Origin: Mycogone perniciosa
Lineage: Eukaryota > Ascomycota > Sordariomycetes > Hypocreales > Hypocreaceae
Length of the DNA stretch: 64,000 nucleotides
Direction of reading: 5' to 3'
NCBI GenBank assembly: GCA_025331125.1
Contig: JAOALB010000152.1
Span: forward strand, 60,910 to 124,909
In this document: positions 12,119 through 23,553 of the stretch, piece by piece
Layout: every line of letters starts with the position of its first letter
Position numbering within the stretch: the stretch's first letter is position 1
Program-made: the position numbers and the translations under genes
Notes under the pieces: model-generated
The model's database searches: none
Seen by the model: the letters and a program-made list of their open reading frames with translations, nothing else
What the model was told of the DNA's origin: nothing

Positions 12119-12684
12119 AAGAAACCGATGACGATGGATGAGATGGACGAAGAATCCAATACGATTGTAGACGATGAGACGGCGGCACTTGCTGGAATTG
12201 CCAACTTGCTTGTAGCATCATCCACAGGCAACGAGGAGTCATAGCGCCCGAGGGTTTTGTCAATTGGTGGTGTTAGGGGGCGCTCTAAGCGAGCACGTCG
12301 CTTTTCTCAAGAGCGGGAGAAAGGGAAATCTTGATTTTGCGTGCATCATTTCCCTTTTCGTTTCTTGAAGCGGCGAACTTTACAAAAAGCAGAATTGTTT
12401 TGAAGGGGGGAGAGGGTGTTTGGTCTTAGTTGACTTGGTGAGAACAAAGTACTATACTTGTAGGGGGATATGATAGCGTAAGAAATGGTATACCTACTTA
12501 ATAGATGTGATAGCGTGATTTCTTTTTTGACAAGTTGTTCCTCGGTTTCAAGTATGGTTGTGAGGAGTTGGTTTTAAACATTTCCATATTTTGAACTGTT
12601 TTTTTATGTAACTTGAGATCTACGTCATGGTATTTACATTCCCCTTCCCACCTCTTTTTTAACTTGCATGTTTTTTAAAGTATT
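12119..12684. other. Convergent 3' intergenic region
   Basis: About 0.57 kb between the stops of PKC (plus) and acyl-CoA dehydrogenase (minus). T-rich runs suit 3' untranslated regions and polyadenylation of both genes. No other feature seen. Confidence 0.5.
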
Positions 12685-14126
12685 TTAGTTGGTGTACTCC
12701 TTCTGCAACAACTTGGCAATGGTGTTCAACCTATCCAACATGTTAGTTTCCAGATTCAAAAAGTTACTATCAGGTCCAACTTACTGAATGTTGCTCGTGC
12801 CCTCGTAGATAGCACCAATCTTGCTGTCGCGGAAATACTTCTCCGCCAGACCTTCACGCACAAAGCCCATGCCGCCCATCCACTCCACAGCCAGGCTGCT
12901 AACACGACCAGCGACTTGTGAAGCGTACAGCTTAGCCATGGCAGCGTCCTTGATAAAGTCCTCGCCGGCCTCCTTCTTGCGAGCAGCGTTGAAGACGAGG
13001 GCGCGAGCGGCGGCGATTTCGGTGTATGATTGGGCGATTTGATGCTGCATGCCCTGGAATTCACCGATGAGACTGCCGAATTGCTTGCGGTCGTTCCAGG
13101 CGTACTTGACAGCGTTTTCCCAAGCTCCCAGGGCGAGACCGGTCATTTGGGCAGCGATGCCAATGCGGCCTTCGTTGAGGATGCTGATGGCGTATTTGTA
13201 TCCCTGGCCACGCTCACCGAGCAAGTTCTCCTTGGGAATGAGGACATCGTCGAAGTTAAGGACGCAGGTGGAACTGGCGCGGATGCCGAGCTTCTTCTCC
13301 TTCTTGGCGATGGAGAAGCCCTTGGTATCCTTTTCGACAATGAAGGCGGTGATGCCCTTGTAGCCCTTGCTGGGATCAAGGTTGGCAAAGACGATGAAGA
13401 TACCGGCTTCCATGGAGTTGGTGATCCACATCTTGGAACCGTTGAGGACAAAGCCGTCAGCAGTCCCGGTGGCGCGGGTAGCCATGGCAAAGGCGTCGGA
13501 GCCGGAGACGGGCTCTGAAAGACAGAATGAGGCAACGGTGTCAGTGGCAAGCTTAGGGAGGAACGTCTTCTTGATGTGCTCAGAGCCCCATTTCAGAATA
13601 GCAGTGTTGCAAAGTGTGTTGTGCACATCGCACATGACACTAACAGAGGGATCCGCGCGGGCAAGCTCCTCAATGGCGATGATAGCGGCAGTGAAGTTCA
13701 TTCCCGCGCCGCCGTACTCCTCGGGGATTTCGATACCCATGAGTCCCTGTTCGAAGAGCTGCTCGACAATAGCTGGGTCCATGGCCTCGGCTTCGTCCAT
13801 CTCACGGGCCTTGGGCAGAACAATCTCATTGGCGAATCTGGAGACGGTCTCGGTCATGGCAGCTTCGACTTCGGAGAGGTGGCTGATTGGTGTGGGGGGG
13901 ATCTCGGAGATGTCGATAGGGGAGTCGGAGCGCAGAGCAGATGTGGTGGAGAGGTGGCGGAGGGTCCTGGATTCGTACATCAGTCAGGTTGGTGTCTCCC
14001 ACGATATTTGACATGTTTTGATATCCCCTCTGTCCGGAGCGGATCCAGGCAGCGAGTATATGCTTACAGGGTCGTCCGGGGCATTGGACGAGCAACACCA
14101 CCAGTTGCAACTCTCTGGGCGAGCAT
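12685..14126 (-). CDS. Mitochondrial acyl-CoA dehydrogenase, short/branched-chain type
   Basis: Three exons (14126-14068, 13966-12785, 12730-12685) give 428 residues. The first exon supplies an Arg-rich presequence (MLAQRVATGGVARPMPR) that joins to TLTLRHLSTTSALRS, a good mitochondrial targeting signal; the 101-base first intron has a CTGAC branch. The body has the acyl-CoA dehydrogenase order: helical N-domain with EIPEEYGGAGM, the beta domain with SFCLSEPVSGSDAFAM and MWITNS, and the C-terminal FAD-binding domain with RKQFG, QMTGLALGAW and YEGTSNIQ, whose Glu is the expected catalytic base. It oxidises short or branched acyl-CoA to enoyl-CoA, passing electrons to ETF. The last 46-base exon restores the family ending LNTIAKLLQKEYTN. 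Chain specificity is inferred from similarity only. Confidence 0.92.
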
Positions 14127-14625
14127 CCGGCTGCCACGGAGGGCGGGGCGCAAAGCCCGTGTAAATGATGATGACATTCTGCTGATTGTTTTGAGTAGAG
14201 TCCAATTAGCTTGAGTAAATCGAGGTGAACCGGCACGAAACAATATCAGAAATTCGATTATATGTCCGGAGAGGAGAAGTAAAAGAAAAAGAAAAAAGAA
14301 ATAAAAGGTTGGTACAACTCTCCGGTCCGGAACGCTCTCCTTCCCCAGCTGATCCCCAGACTTCCTTCCTTCTCCCGAGCTCTACGAGGAGACCGTTCAG
14401 CCGAGGATAGCCATCGGCGGGGTGACTTCACCGTGGAGACCGTTGTCCCGATTGGGCGGTAACTGCGGGAAGACATGTGACACGAGCCCGGAACCCGGCA
14501 GATCTAAGCATCCGTTCAATCCACGTGATCTACAATATGGAAGTTTGATGTGAGGCCATCGCAGACATCAGGTCGGCTCTGGGGTATCAGATATCCAAAA
14601 ACGACCGCCAATTGAACTGCCCATC
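14127..14625. promoter_or_regulatory. Bidirectional promoter, acyl-CoA dehydrogenase / uS12m, with CACGTG box
   Basis: 499 bases separate the two divergent starts. A palindromic CACGTG (E-box type, bHLH site) lies at 14522-14527, about 100 bases upstream of the uS12m start. Both products are mitochondrial, so shared control is plausible, but this is inference. Confidence 0.45.
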
Positions 14626-15245
14626 ATGGTTGGCACAATCCTCCGCCACCTCTTCTCGCCTCCCACGAGGAGGTCCCTCACAGCCCTCACCTCAACAACC
14701 GCCTCCTCATCAACGCCCTCCCGCCTCCTCCAGCCATCCTCCTCCGTCTTCCGCGCCGCCTTCTCAACAACGCCCGCGCCCCAAGCGACGCTCAACCAAG
14801 TCCTGCGCGGCATCCGCAAGGGCAAGCGCGCGCGCCACGCCGTCTCCCCCGCACTATCCAACACGCACTGCCCATCGCTCAAGGGCGTGTGTCTCCGAGT
14901 CGGCGTCGTGCGTCCCAAGAAGCCCAACTCTGGCGAGCGAAAGACGGCTCGTGTGAAGCTTTCGTCCGGTGCGGTGATTACGGCGTATATCCCCGGTGAA
15001 GGACATAATATCCAACAGCACAGCGTTGTGCTCGTGCGGGGCGGAAGGGCGCAGGATTGTCCTGGTGTGAGATATCACTTGGTGAGAGGAGCGTTGGATT
15101 TGGTACGTATTTTACCATAGGTCATACTATAGAGTGAAATTGGGAGATTGCAGGGCTAACCTTGCTTCAGGGAGGTGTTGCGAACCGAACAACGAGTCGA
15201 AGTAAGTACGGAACCAAGAAGCCCAAGAAGGCAACGGTGGGTTGA
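14626..15245 (+). CDS. Mitochondrial small-subunit ribosomal protein uS12m
   Basis: Two exons, 14626-15102 and 15171-15245, encode 183 residues. An N-terminal Ser/Thr/Arg-rich presequence of about 50 residues precedes the S12 core: TLNQVLRGIRKGKR, RPKKPNSGERKTARV (the decoding-centre loop corresponding to the KPNSALRK motif of bacterial S12), and IPGEGHNIQQHSVVLVRGG, then DCPGVRYHLVRGALD. Splicing of the 68-base intron joins ALDL to GGVANRTTSRSKYG, the expected end of the family. The protein sits at the decoding site of the mitochondrial 37S subunit. It diverges from the acyl-CoA dehydrogenase gene. Confidence 0.95.
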
Positions 15246-15657
15246 GGTGAAGGTCGAAACAAAATTACGACAATCTGGATGATGTATAAAAATGATAGAG
15301 CAACACAAAAACGCCGTTGAATAACGGAGGACATGAAGTTTTGTACAATAATATACAAACGCAAACCATTGGGAGAGGACACGGAATAGACACCCCAAGG
15401 CATCTCTTTGATTCCACATATATTTTACACGCGTAAGCAATAATTGTTCAAATCATGCCAAACCAGACAGACGCCCTTTATACCGCCCACAGTGCACTTT
15501 TGCAAGTTCATTCCGTATTCCCATGTCACCCATCAATGCAGTCAAGAATGGTTGGACCCTTCAGCCAGTTGCTAATGACCCGAGTATGAATACTAAAGAA
15601 TACTCGCCGCATCCCCCTTTTTTTCAGTTTCCTTTCTCAATTTTTATTTCAGTTAAC
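15246..15657. other. Convergent 3' intergenic region
   Basis: About 0.4 kb between the stops of uS12m and the KTR gene. AT-rich with T-tracts; likely 3' untranslated regions. Nothing else seen. Confidence 0.5.
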
Positions 15658-17168
15658 TTAGTCCTTCTGATTTTCCCAGCCCTCGGGCTTTGCCATGCCG
15701 TTAATGTCAAAAAATTTCGAAGTACCTAGGCAGTCATGGTCAGTTTGGTGCACACATTGTACCGCCTTAGAGGCTTTGCTTACAAGAGTATCCCTTCCAG
15801 TCAAAGTTCTCTTCTGGTTTGCAGTGGCAGCGAAGGTCAAGCCGCGTCTTCTCGCCGGTGGGACAGTGAGTGAATGGAACGTGATAGTAGGCAATATCGT
15901 TGAAGAAGTGAATTTCGCTCTTCTTGAGCATGAGGCCAGCGGCAATGGAGTGCACAGGAGCATCTCCCCAGCGTTCGTAGAAAAAGCCACCATCTTTGTC
16001 AAGGGACTCAAAGAAGTCAATGTAGGCCTTGCTTCGAAGCCATTCCAGGCTTCCAATCTCAAAGTTGGACCACTGTAGTTTTCAGTTAGTCAAATCAGCA
16101 CGTCACGGAACTACCAGTTTAGGTAGACTTACGAAATGGCAGTTGTTGTAGGTTTCACCACCGTCGTTGCTTAGGAAAGCCATGGAGTTGCCAGCAGCAA
16201 TGTGTTCGGGGTGGTTCTTGATAAACTTCTTGGTGCTGTCCCACAACGTCGGGATAGTGGCCGGGTACTCCAACAAACTCAGCACAAAGCTATACTTCTT
16301 CCCCTGCTCGGCCATGAGGCGGAAGGGGTCGTAGTGGACATCGCAGAAGAGCTCAACGGAGGGCTCCACTCGCCAGTAGTATTCGTAGTTCATCATCAGG
16401 GGTTGGCGGAAGAAGAAACCAGACTCGAAGCGGCACATGTGGCGGTAGCTGATCGAGTCACCGTAGATAATCTTGCGCTGCGCCATATCCTCACGAACCT
16501 TCTTTGCTCTGTCCTGATCAATCCACTCGGGGAAGGACCAGTGCTCGGTCGGAATCTCGCCATAGAACGTCTTGCCGGAGACGAGAGAAGTGGTGACTTT
16601 CTTGAAGGTATCGTCGAAAGGCTGGTCATTGAGGAAGACCCAATCGTAGTTGAAGCGTCGGTTGAAGCGGTCCTCGACCTGGCGGATAGAGCGGGCAATG
16701 TCCCAGACGTCGCTGTTTCGGGCCAGAGTAACGAAGGTTGCATTCATTCGAGGACCAGGCGCGATGCTGACCAAATCATCCCAACCAGAGTCGCCAGGAC
16801 TCAGGGGAAGTGGGAACTCTTTGGCCGAGCCAGTTGCAGGCTTCTTCGCAGGTGAAACATCGTCGTTCTTGCTCGCTGGCGGTGGCCGTGCCTTTGGGGT
16901 TTCTGGTTTTGGAGCTTCCAGCCCTGAAGTCTCTTGCTTTGGCGGCTGGGCAGAGCCACCACCAGGCGCAAAGGCACCCTTTCGAACGGCAACGCCTTCG
17001 TAGTTCGAATTGGAAACGAAGTAAAAGACCAGCAGCGCCTTGAATGGGGAGTCAGAAGACTGGAACACATTGTGGGGAGAGATGGAGATGGAAATGGAAC
17101 CCGATGTCACATACAAAGAATGCGATGACGAGGTAGCGCACGTAGCGCGCATTACCAGTCGCCATCAT
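15658..17168 (-). CDS. KTR/KRE2-family alpha-1,2-mannosyltransferase
   Basis: Four exons (17168-17115, 17038-16133, 16072-15784, 15725-15658) encode 438 residues. Exon 1 supplies a short cytosolic tail (MMATGNARYVRYL) and the first part of a signal anchor that splices into ALLVFYFVSNSN, giving a type II Golgi protein. A Pro/Lys/Ser-rich stem (about 40-120) leads to the GT15 domain: MNATFVTLARN, RFNYDWVFLNDQPF, YYWRVEPSVELFCDVHYD, SNFEIGSLEW with the likely catalytic Glu, and RWGDAPVHSIAAGLML. The last intron (15783-15726) joins GYSC to TSKFFDINGM. These enzymes transfer mannose from GDP-mannose to N- and O-linked glycans and wall mannoproteins. The start could also be the second ATG at 17165. 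Confidence 0.93.
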
Positions 17169-18587
17169 GCAAGGCGATGAAAATTGAAAGATGAGGCAAT
17201 AGAATGGAAATAAACACCAATGCGAAGAAATCCGAATGTCGATGAAAGATGGAAAAGCCGCCCGAGTTGGGGGGAAAAGGGTGACGAAGATGAAGACAGG
17301 CCTGGAGAATCAAGGGAGGTCCTTAGCAGCCTACGTAAGGTACTGTTAGACAGGTACCTGAGGTGGAAAGGTCGGCACGGTTAGGCGATACGAAACAGCC
17401 GTAATAGTGAAGGGGGAAATGCACTGTGGAGAGTCAAGAAATGGCAATAACAAATACGAAGCTGACAGTGTGAAACGATGTAATATATTGGGTTTCGAGC
17501 CGTTCAGCTAGGTAGGTAGGTATTTGAAAGGTCGAATTTTCGATTGAAATGTCGAAGTTGCGTTTTATTGGTATTTAATCTCATTTGGCTACATTCCGTT
17601 CCGGATGGCGAGATAGCTTCAGGGTGTAGTACGCCGTATTCCTCCCTATTAAGATGGATAGTTTACTATTAATAGTAGCTTTGAAGAAACCCACTGTCAG
17701 ATCTACTAAGTACCAGGAGTAGCAATATTACTAGTAGTGCTTTTTCTTTTACTACTTTCAAAATGATTTGAAGCGTAATATGGTTTCACGACTACGACTT
17801 GCGACTCGTACCAGGCAGAGTCCAACGTCCAACTCGTATCATCCTAGTGGAGCAGGACTAATGTTTCTTGCGGTCGATAAGTATGTCAAACAGGCAGAAA
17901 CTACGAAGCTTATCGCCGAGAAGTGTGTCACTCATCGGTGAATCGTTTACAGCCAAGACCAATACGAATTTGTGGCATGTTCCACAACTCTGGTGTGTTG
18001 TTGTTGTTGCTCTACTCGCTCTGTGGACGTGAAACATACATAATACCTAACTACCTATCTACCTGTCTCCCTACATAAACTTGAGCTTGTGATGGTTAGG
18101 ACTAGGCTGGTACACAGTTTCTACGAAATGGTCAATGTCTACTTCGTACCTTGCGGACCAATAGCTATAATAGGAAATGCTCTGCAGAAGCTTTTGTGCA
18201 AAAGAGGTCGTCAATCATCAGAGTGGCTTAATATAAAGAGATGTACTAACCTGGATTGTCTTCAGTCTGACGTTGTAACATTATGCGGAACTCTTTTCGT
18301 CTAAACCCTCAATAAGCTCGCTAACCAATCAAACCTTTGGCTGTAAATTAAACGCACCGTATTACTTTACCAAGCCCACATGAAAACCATCATGTTTCCC
18401 AAGTAAATATTGTGAAGCTTCCAGGGTAGCATGAAGATGGGTAAAGTCGACGCCAATCCTGATTCAGCATAGTGCAAGAATTGTGGAACCCGGCTAGATG
18501 CCCCACTAAAAAGTTCGAAGTCATGGACAGCTGAGTCTTTTGATTTTTACGATCATCAATCACTTCTTCAACATCACACAGCCCAAA
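17169..18587. other. Divergent intergenic region
   Basis: 1.4 kb between the KTR gene (minus) and LCP5 (plus). It shows AT-rich patches, short runs such as GGTAGGTAGG near 17510, and a TACTTCGTA word near 18139. No open frame has a recognisable product. Confidence 0.5.
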
Positions 18588-19739
18588 ATGGCTGCGGCAA
18601 CAACATTACCGGCCTTGTTGGCGTCCTTAACACAGTCGCTATCATTAGCACAGGAGGTTACCACGAAAATTTCTACCATTGACCACCCCAAGGACGGCAT
18701 TTCGCTTCTCGACGTGAAGAATGAGCTGCTGCTCTCCTACCTCCAAAACCTCGTCTTTCTCATTCTCGTCAAATTACGAAACGTAAAATCCGGCGAGGAT
18801 GGTGCGAAGAAGGGTGAAGAAGATCTAGACGAGGCCGTCCGAGCCAAACTCGTTGAATTACGCCTCTATCTCGAGAAGGGAGCCCGGCCGCTGGAAGAAA
18901 AGCTGCGATTCTCCATCGAGAGGTTCTTGCGAACAGCGGAAGATGCGAAGCACAAGGAAAAGATGAAAGAACTGAAGGCGAAGGGAGCAGGCGACAACTC
19001 AGACTCAGAGTCTGGATCAGACAATGACGAAGAGGACGAGAATGATGAGGAGTCAGACGACGAAGAAGCTGGCGTCTCTAAACTGCCAATCAGGCCTGGA
19101 AAGCTATCTGCGGCACCGAACCTAGGCACTTTGATCGACGACGTTTCTGCACGACCAACACACCGAGAGGATGGCCCATCAGGAGTTTACCGACCACCCA
19201 AGCGCGAGCGCCAAGTCATGGAGACGACCCAATCCCGAGAAAAGACTACCCGTAGACCTATGCGATCCCACACCATGGACGAATTCGTCGCCTCAGAATT
19301 GGCTTCTGCCCCCAGCGCTGAGCCCAACATCGGCACTACTATCGTGCAGGGTGGCCGCAAGATGAAGACGGCCCAGGAGCGCAAGGATGAAGCCGAGCGG
19401 ACTGAATACGAAGAAACGAACTTTACCCGTCTGCCCAAGGAGAGCAAGAAGGACCGCGCCAAGAAGGCCAAGCAGGCTGGGCGTAGCGGAAGGATGCAGT
19501 TTGGTGGCGAGGAGTGGCATAATCTGGGTGAGGGTGTGGACCGCATTGACAGGCTGACGAAGCGCAAGGAGGGCGGCGCTGGGTCTGGTGTGCGTGCCAT
19601 GTTGGAGAAGAGTAGGAAGCGCGGGATTGATGCTACGGATGGACCGAGAGGTAGTGGGCACCACCAGATGGGTGAGAGGTTTCAAAAGAAGGTTAAGATG
19701 CTGGAGACTGGACGACGAGACAGGGGGAAGGGGAGGTAG
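18588..19739 (+). CDS. LCP5: LCP5/neuroguidin-like, Sas10/Utp3/C1D family rRNA-processing protein
   Basis: A single exon of 383 residues starting MAAATTLPALL at 18588; the frame runs 16 codons further upstream but that stretch is AT-rich and lacks family character. The N-terminal Sas10/Utp3/C1D domain covers about residues 10-95 (LLDVKNELLLSYLQNLVFLILVK-type helix, split here in description, then LVELRLYLEKGARPLEEKL). An acidic Ser/Asp/Glu stretch follows around 140-165, then GVYRPPK and a basic C-terminus with RSGRMQFGGEEWHNLGEG and KKVKMLETGRRDRGKGR. The family belongs to the nucleolar SSU processome needed for 18S rRNA maturation. Confidence 0.9.
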   Translation: MAAATTLPALLASLTQSLSLAQEVTTKISTIDHPKDGISLLDVKNELLLSYLQNLVFLILVKLRNVKSGEDGAKKGEEDLDEAVRAKLVELRLYLEKGARPLEEKLRFSIERFLRTAEDAKHKEKMKELKAKGAGDNSDSESGSDNDEEDENDEESDDEEAGVSKLPIRPGKLSAAPNLGTLIDDVSARPTHREDGPSGVYRPPKRERQVMETTQSREKTTRRPMRSHTMDEFVASELASAPSAEPNIGTTIVQGGRKMKTAQERKDEAERTEYEETNFTRLPKESKKDRAKKAKQAGRSGRMQFGGEEWHNLGEGVDRIDRLTKRKEGGAGSGVRAMLEKSRKRGIDATDGPRGSGHHQMGERFQKKVKMLETGRRDRGKGR

Positions 19740-20117
19740 ATTTTCCCGTTTTGCTGTTGAATACAAGGCTTTCGTGGCCATACTGGGTAATGTCACTATT
19801 TCGGGTTGGAGAACTGCACCATGACTTGTGATACTTGCAATAGTTTTTTTCGTTGAGCTTAACAGGGATGCAAAATCCTGTTCAACGCCTCGTCAAGACA
19901 ACCCACTAGGTATGTGAGAAGAGTTTTAGACCAAACGCATAAAGCTGCCATGAGAATTAACCAAATGGTATCTAAGTATACAGTCTTATATATGCAAACT
20001 CATCCCGCCATGACAAGAATAAATAACCCAAAAATTAACTCCCATTCATCATGAATCCGTACACTCTCTTCGAGGTATATATCTATATTCTCGTGATAAT
20101 AGATGATTGCAACATTT
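19740..20117. other. Convergent 3' intergenic region
   Basis: About 0.38 kb between the stops of LCP5 and the glycosyltransferase gene. Plain AT-rich sequence consistent with two 3' untranslated regions. Confidence 0.5.
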
Positions 20118-22087
20118 CTATCTTTTAGGATGCTGTTCTTGATTTGGCGGTTGCCCATGATTCTGTGGAGTCAAGGGAGGCTCTTGAGTCGGGGGTGGTT
20201 TGTTAGGAGGTGGTGCCTGATTTGGGGGCTGTCCTTGGCTGGGTGGTGGTGCTTGATTGGGAGGAGGTTGATTTGGAGGAGGTGCCTGATTAGGGGGCGG
20301 TGCTTGGTTAGGAGGAGAAGGAGGAGGCGGTTGATTTGGAGGAGGAGGAGGAGGAGGAGGAGCTGCATTCGGAGGCGGCGCCTGATTCTCGGGCTTCTTC
20401 TCAGGCTTCTCTTCCTTAACATCTCTAAACAGCTCCGGCTCCACGCTGACAGGACACAGCTCCTCCCACTTCATCACCTCGCCCTTGTCTGTTGGAATCC
20501 CATCCTTGAGCTGTGGTGCTCCCGCCTTGCGCCTCTCCTCGAACAACGCCCTCGCTCGACCGGCCCACCATGTTTGACTCCATTGTTTCTCGCGGTGATG
20601 CTTCTCTACTGAGTTGTGGTGAATCATAACCGGGACGGTGCCAACACATATCTCTGTATATAGGGGCATTGTCTCCCATCTGTTAGGTTCGTTGCGGACT
20701 AGCAGATTCAGCTGTCCGCTGGGTAAATCCTTCGGCATGGGGGCCTTGGCTGTGCACTGGAAAATGTCCGCCGGCTTGCCAACCTGTGGCTGAAGGGGCC
20801 GGTCATGTCGGATATACCGCGCGTCAGTCAAGGCATTGGAGGTTTGATGGCCCAGGAGGGACCAGTAGTCCAGCGCAATGCCAAACTCATAAGGCTTCTC
20901 GGGGAGGTATGTTGAGTTGAACCACTGATGTATGAACCCCGGGTTTAGACGATCTAGCACTGGCGCACTCATGATATGGGTAGGCGGAGGCTTCGAGCCA
21001 GGCCTACCGGAGACGATTTTGTCAAGCCAGTTGTCCACTCTGTTGCGGTGGTGACGGCGCATGACCTCGCGGTGGAACTCTTGTTCGCCAAACATTTCGA
21101 CGAACACGCTCTGGTCGCTTCCGCGGTAGCACAAGTCCGAACCTCCGGTCCCGTCATCGAAGGAAGCCCCCTTACGGTTGACACACTGATCCAGCTTCTC
21201 CTTCGCTTTCTCTAGAACATGGCGCATCTCGCCAATTGGCCCGATGAGGTAGCCGGAGTTGAGATAGCGCGTGCGGAAGCTGCTCCAGATGTTGATTCCT
21301 ATAACAGTATCCGTAATACCGCCATAAACATCATCCGGCAGCGGTGACTCCGGCACGGGGTAGCATGAGACGCTATGGACGAAGTTTGGCGCACAGCGTT
21401 TCCCAGCACCGAATACGACCTTTGATCTGATGCCATCGCGGGTATATGCGCGGCCCATCCTGTGAGCCACACGGGCGTTCTCCTCGGCTAAGATGCCATC
21501 ATATCGAGAGAGGAGGATGTCGAGGGGTAGCTGGAACCAGATATCATACGCATCCAGCATGAATACGAGCTCGTCGTCAAAACCGGGCTGCTTACGGCGC
21601 CCTGGGTCGTTGATGTAGTCGAGTGTTCGCGTGATTTTAGCAAAATGAGATCCACCACCTATAAGACCACCCTCTTTATCGTGGTCTTGCCAGGCGACGA
21701 TATGGGGGTTAGGGTAGCCTAGGATCGTCATTGTAAGCAATGTCTTGCAGAGATTGACATTGCTCTGTGTAGCCGGGAGAAGAATATGGATCTTCCTCTG
21801 CGCAGTTGTGTTGTTCGCGCCAGGTTTCTCTGGCGGTCGGTCTGTAAGTTTCGTTGTCCATGGATGCGCCAAGATATCAGATGTGTGCTCTCGAAAGGCC
21901 TGGGTTGTAGAAAAAAGAAGAGGAAGAAGGGTTTAGTATAGACATCCTGAGACATATTTTATAGGTGCTATTATACGGAGTAGGGACTTACAGATGCGAA
22001 TATGAGCAAGGCGAGGGTACTGAAGACAAAGGCTACACCAACCAAGGTGAGATTGCGCCGTACCCGGCCAAGCAGAATGTTCAACAT
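20118..22087 (-). CDS. Type II membrane glycosyltransferase-like protein with Pro-rich tail
   Basis: Two exons, 22087-21992 and 21899-20118, give 625 residues. The N-terminus MLNILLGRVRRNLTLVG precedes one hydrophobic signal-anchor helix (about residues 12-30), so the rest should face the Golgi or ER lumen. The catalytic-like region shows IHILLPATQSNVNLCKTLL, a typical opening strand-helix, and FMLDAYDIWFQLP, where DAYD could serve as the metal-binding acidic motif, as in PLOD-like and related transferases. NSGYLIGPIG and GSDQSVFVEMF fit such a fold too. The last ~100 residues are repeats of Asn-Gln-Ala-Pro-Pro-Pro. The donor and acceptor are not known. In-frame codons upstream of 22087 include no ATG before a stop, which decides the start. 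The first intron is 92 bases. Confidence 0.7.
20160..20375 (-). repeat. Pro-rich short tandem coding repeat (NQAPPP type)
   Basis: Within the last exon of the glycosyltransferase-like gene, units of about 18-24 bases encode variants of NQAPPP and NQPPPP, plus a run of eight prolines. The plus strand here is strongly G-rich (GGAGGTGGTGC, GGAGGAGGAGG). Repeat number is likely to vary between strains. Confidence 0.75.
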
Positions 22088-23553
22088 AGTGGCCAATGCA
22101 ACAAATAATCCAAGAATGGCGTGGCAAAAGAGTGAAGCCAACGACCAGAGCAAGAAACGAGAAATGGAGAAATCATATATCACTCATTACGGAGTACAAT
22201 AAAAGAATATAAAAGGAAACGAAGGGGAGAGGGAAAGGATGGTAGTATCAGAAGCGACTCTTGGATCCTACAGAGTACTAGTACTTCGTATGTCTGATAT
22301 GAACAAGCCACTTAGCTGTCAAGCAAAGTATTAATTGGCGGGCTCGGCATCTTGGCTAATACCAGAAGGATCTGAGAGAAAAGCAGTCTGTTTTTCCGCC
22401 ACTTTGACGTACGGGCACGGGAAAGGTGGAAATGCGGCTAGCATTACGAGTACTCGGTACCCCTGGATGCTTAGCGTCTTGTGGAGACGCGTAATAACGG
22501 CTTTCTTGGTCCTGGGATTTGGAATTTGAGCGGGCGTACGGAGGACGGAGTGCGTTATTGTTATCAAGTGTCTGTACGAAGTAATACGGACTGACTACTC
22601 GTATGCGAGGTGTTTCTCAGCCACAGGTACTAGCGTGTGGTCATGCGAGAGAGAGAGAGACAGAGACAGAGACGGAGAGCTGTGTATGGTGATGGCAGAG
22701 TCTTCATAGTCTATACATAAATTCTGACAGATTTGCAGATCTCTGAGCGGTTTTTGTGAGTGGGGAATGACAATGCATGCCGAGCAGCCCAGAAAAAAGA
22801 CGTGAGCCGCCAAGACATGATTTGAAATGAAGTTGTTGAAGATTGGCATGGATTCATGTCACGTCTTGTTCCTTAGACTTGGCGGGCTAGAACCAGTCTA
22901 GTACCTTGAAGCTGAAGCAGTTCTCTCCCTATTACTTCGTACTCTGTACATTATTCCTCGTAACTGAGCTGTAAAAGAAGAAAAAAAAACCACGGAAAGG
23001 AATCTATTTGGCGGCTAACCGGGACGATGCGAAGCCACGCCGTATTGTGTATTATCTGGCACCCGTATGGATGTACTTTGTACCTTAGCCCATATCCACT
23101 CCCCGTATTTTTCTTTTTGTACTCCGTACTCCGTACTAGTGATTCCAAATGGCCAAGATTGGTAATTCTAGTACTCCGTACTCCGTACTCGTACCCATCA
23201 AACGGTAGCTCAACGATTGCGGGTTGGATTGTCCATATGATATCTAAAGTGCACTCACTCTGTATATTTGAGAGTTGTCTACTATTAATGTTATCGTTGC
23301 ATTTCCTTTAAAGGAATCACATCTCCCAACGATAGAGCATGGAAGGCAATATTATTTGATAAGCGGGTAGAGTGCCTTGCGGGGTAAACCTGCTTTCCAA
23401 GTCCAAGGCCCAATGACATCTCCAGGCTCCCCACAGCTCAAGTTACACAGAGAGTCTATCTCCAAACACATGTTTAACATCAATATGATCCTATCTCTTT
23501 GAACAAGTGCAGTCTCGCCACTCTTGTCGTCCTTTTGACCATGCAAGATCGAG
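22088..23553. other. Intergenic, rich in TACTCCGTA/TACTTCGTA words
   Basis: 1.5 kb ahead of the NACHT-WD40 gene. It has the densest set of the recurring nine-base words: two overlapping copies at 23120-23135 and two at 23172-23187, plus copies near 21975, 22190, 22285, 22573 and 22933. A (GA)n run lies near 22645-22675. No coding gene is supported. Confidence 0.55.
23120..23187. repeat. Two tandem overlapping TACTCCGTA pairs
   Basis: TACTCCGTA occurs at 23120-23128 and 23127-23135 and again at 23172-23180 and 23179-23187, each pair overlapping by two bases. Reverse complements (TACGGAGTA) occur elsewhere in the window, always outside coding sequence as far as I checked. Confidence 0.8.
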
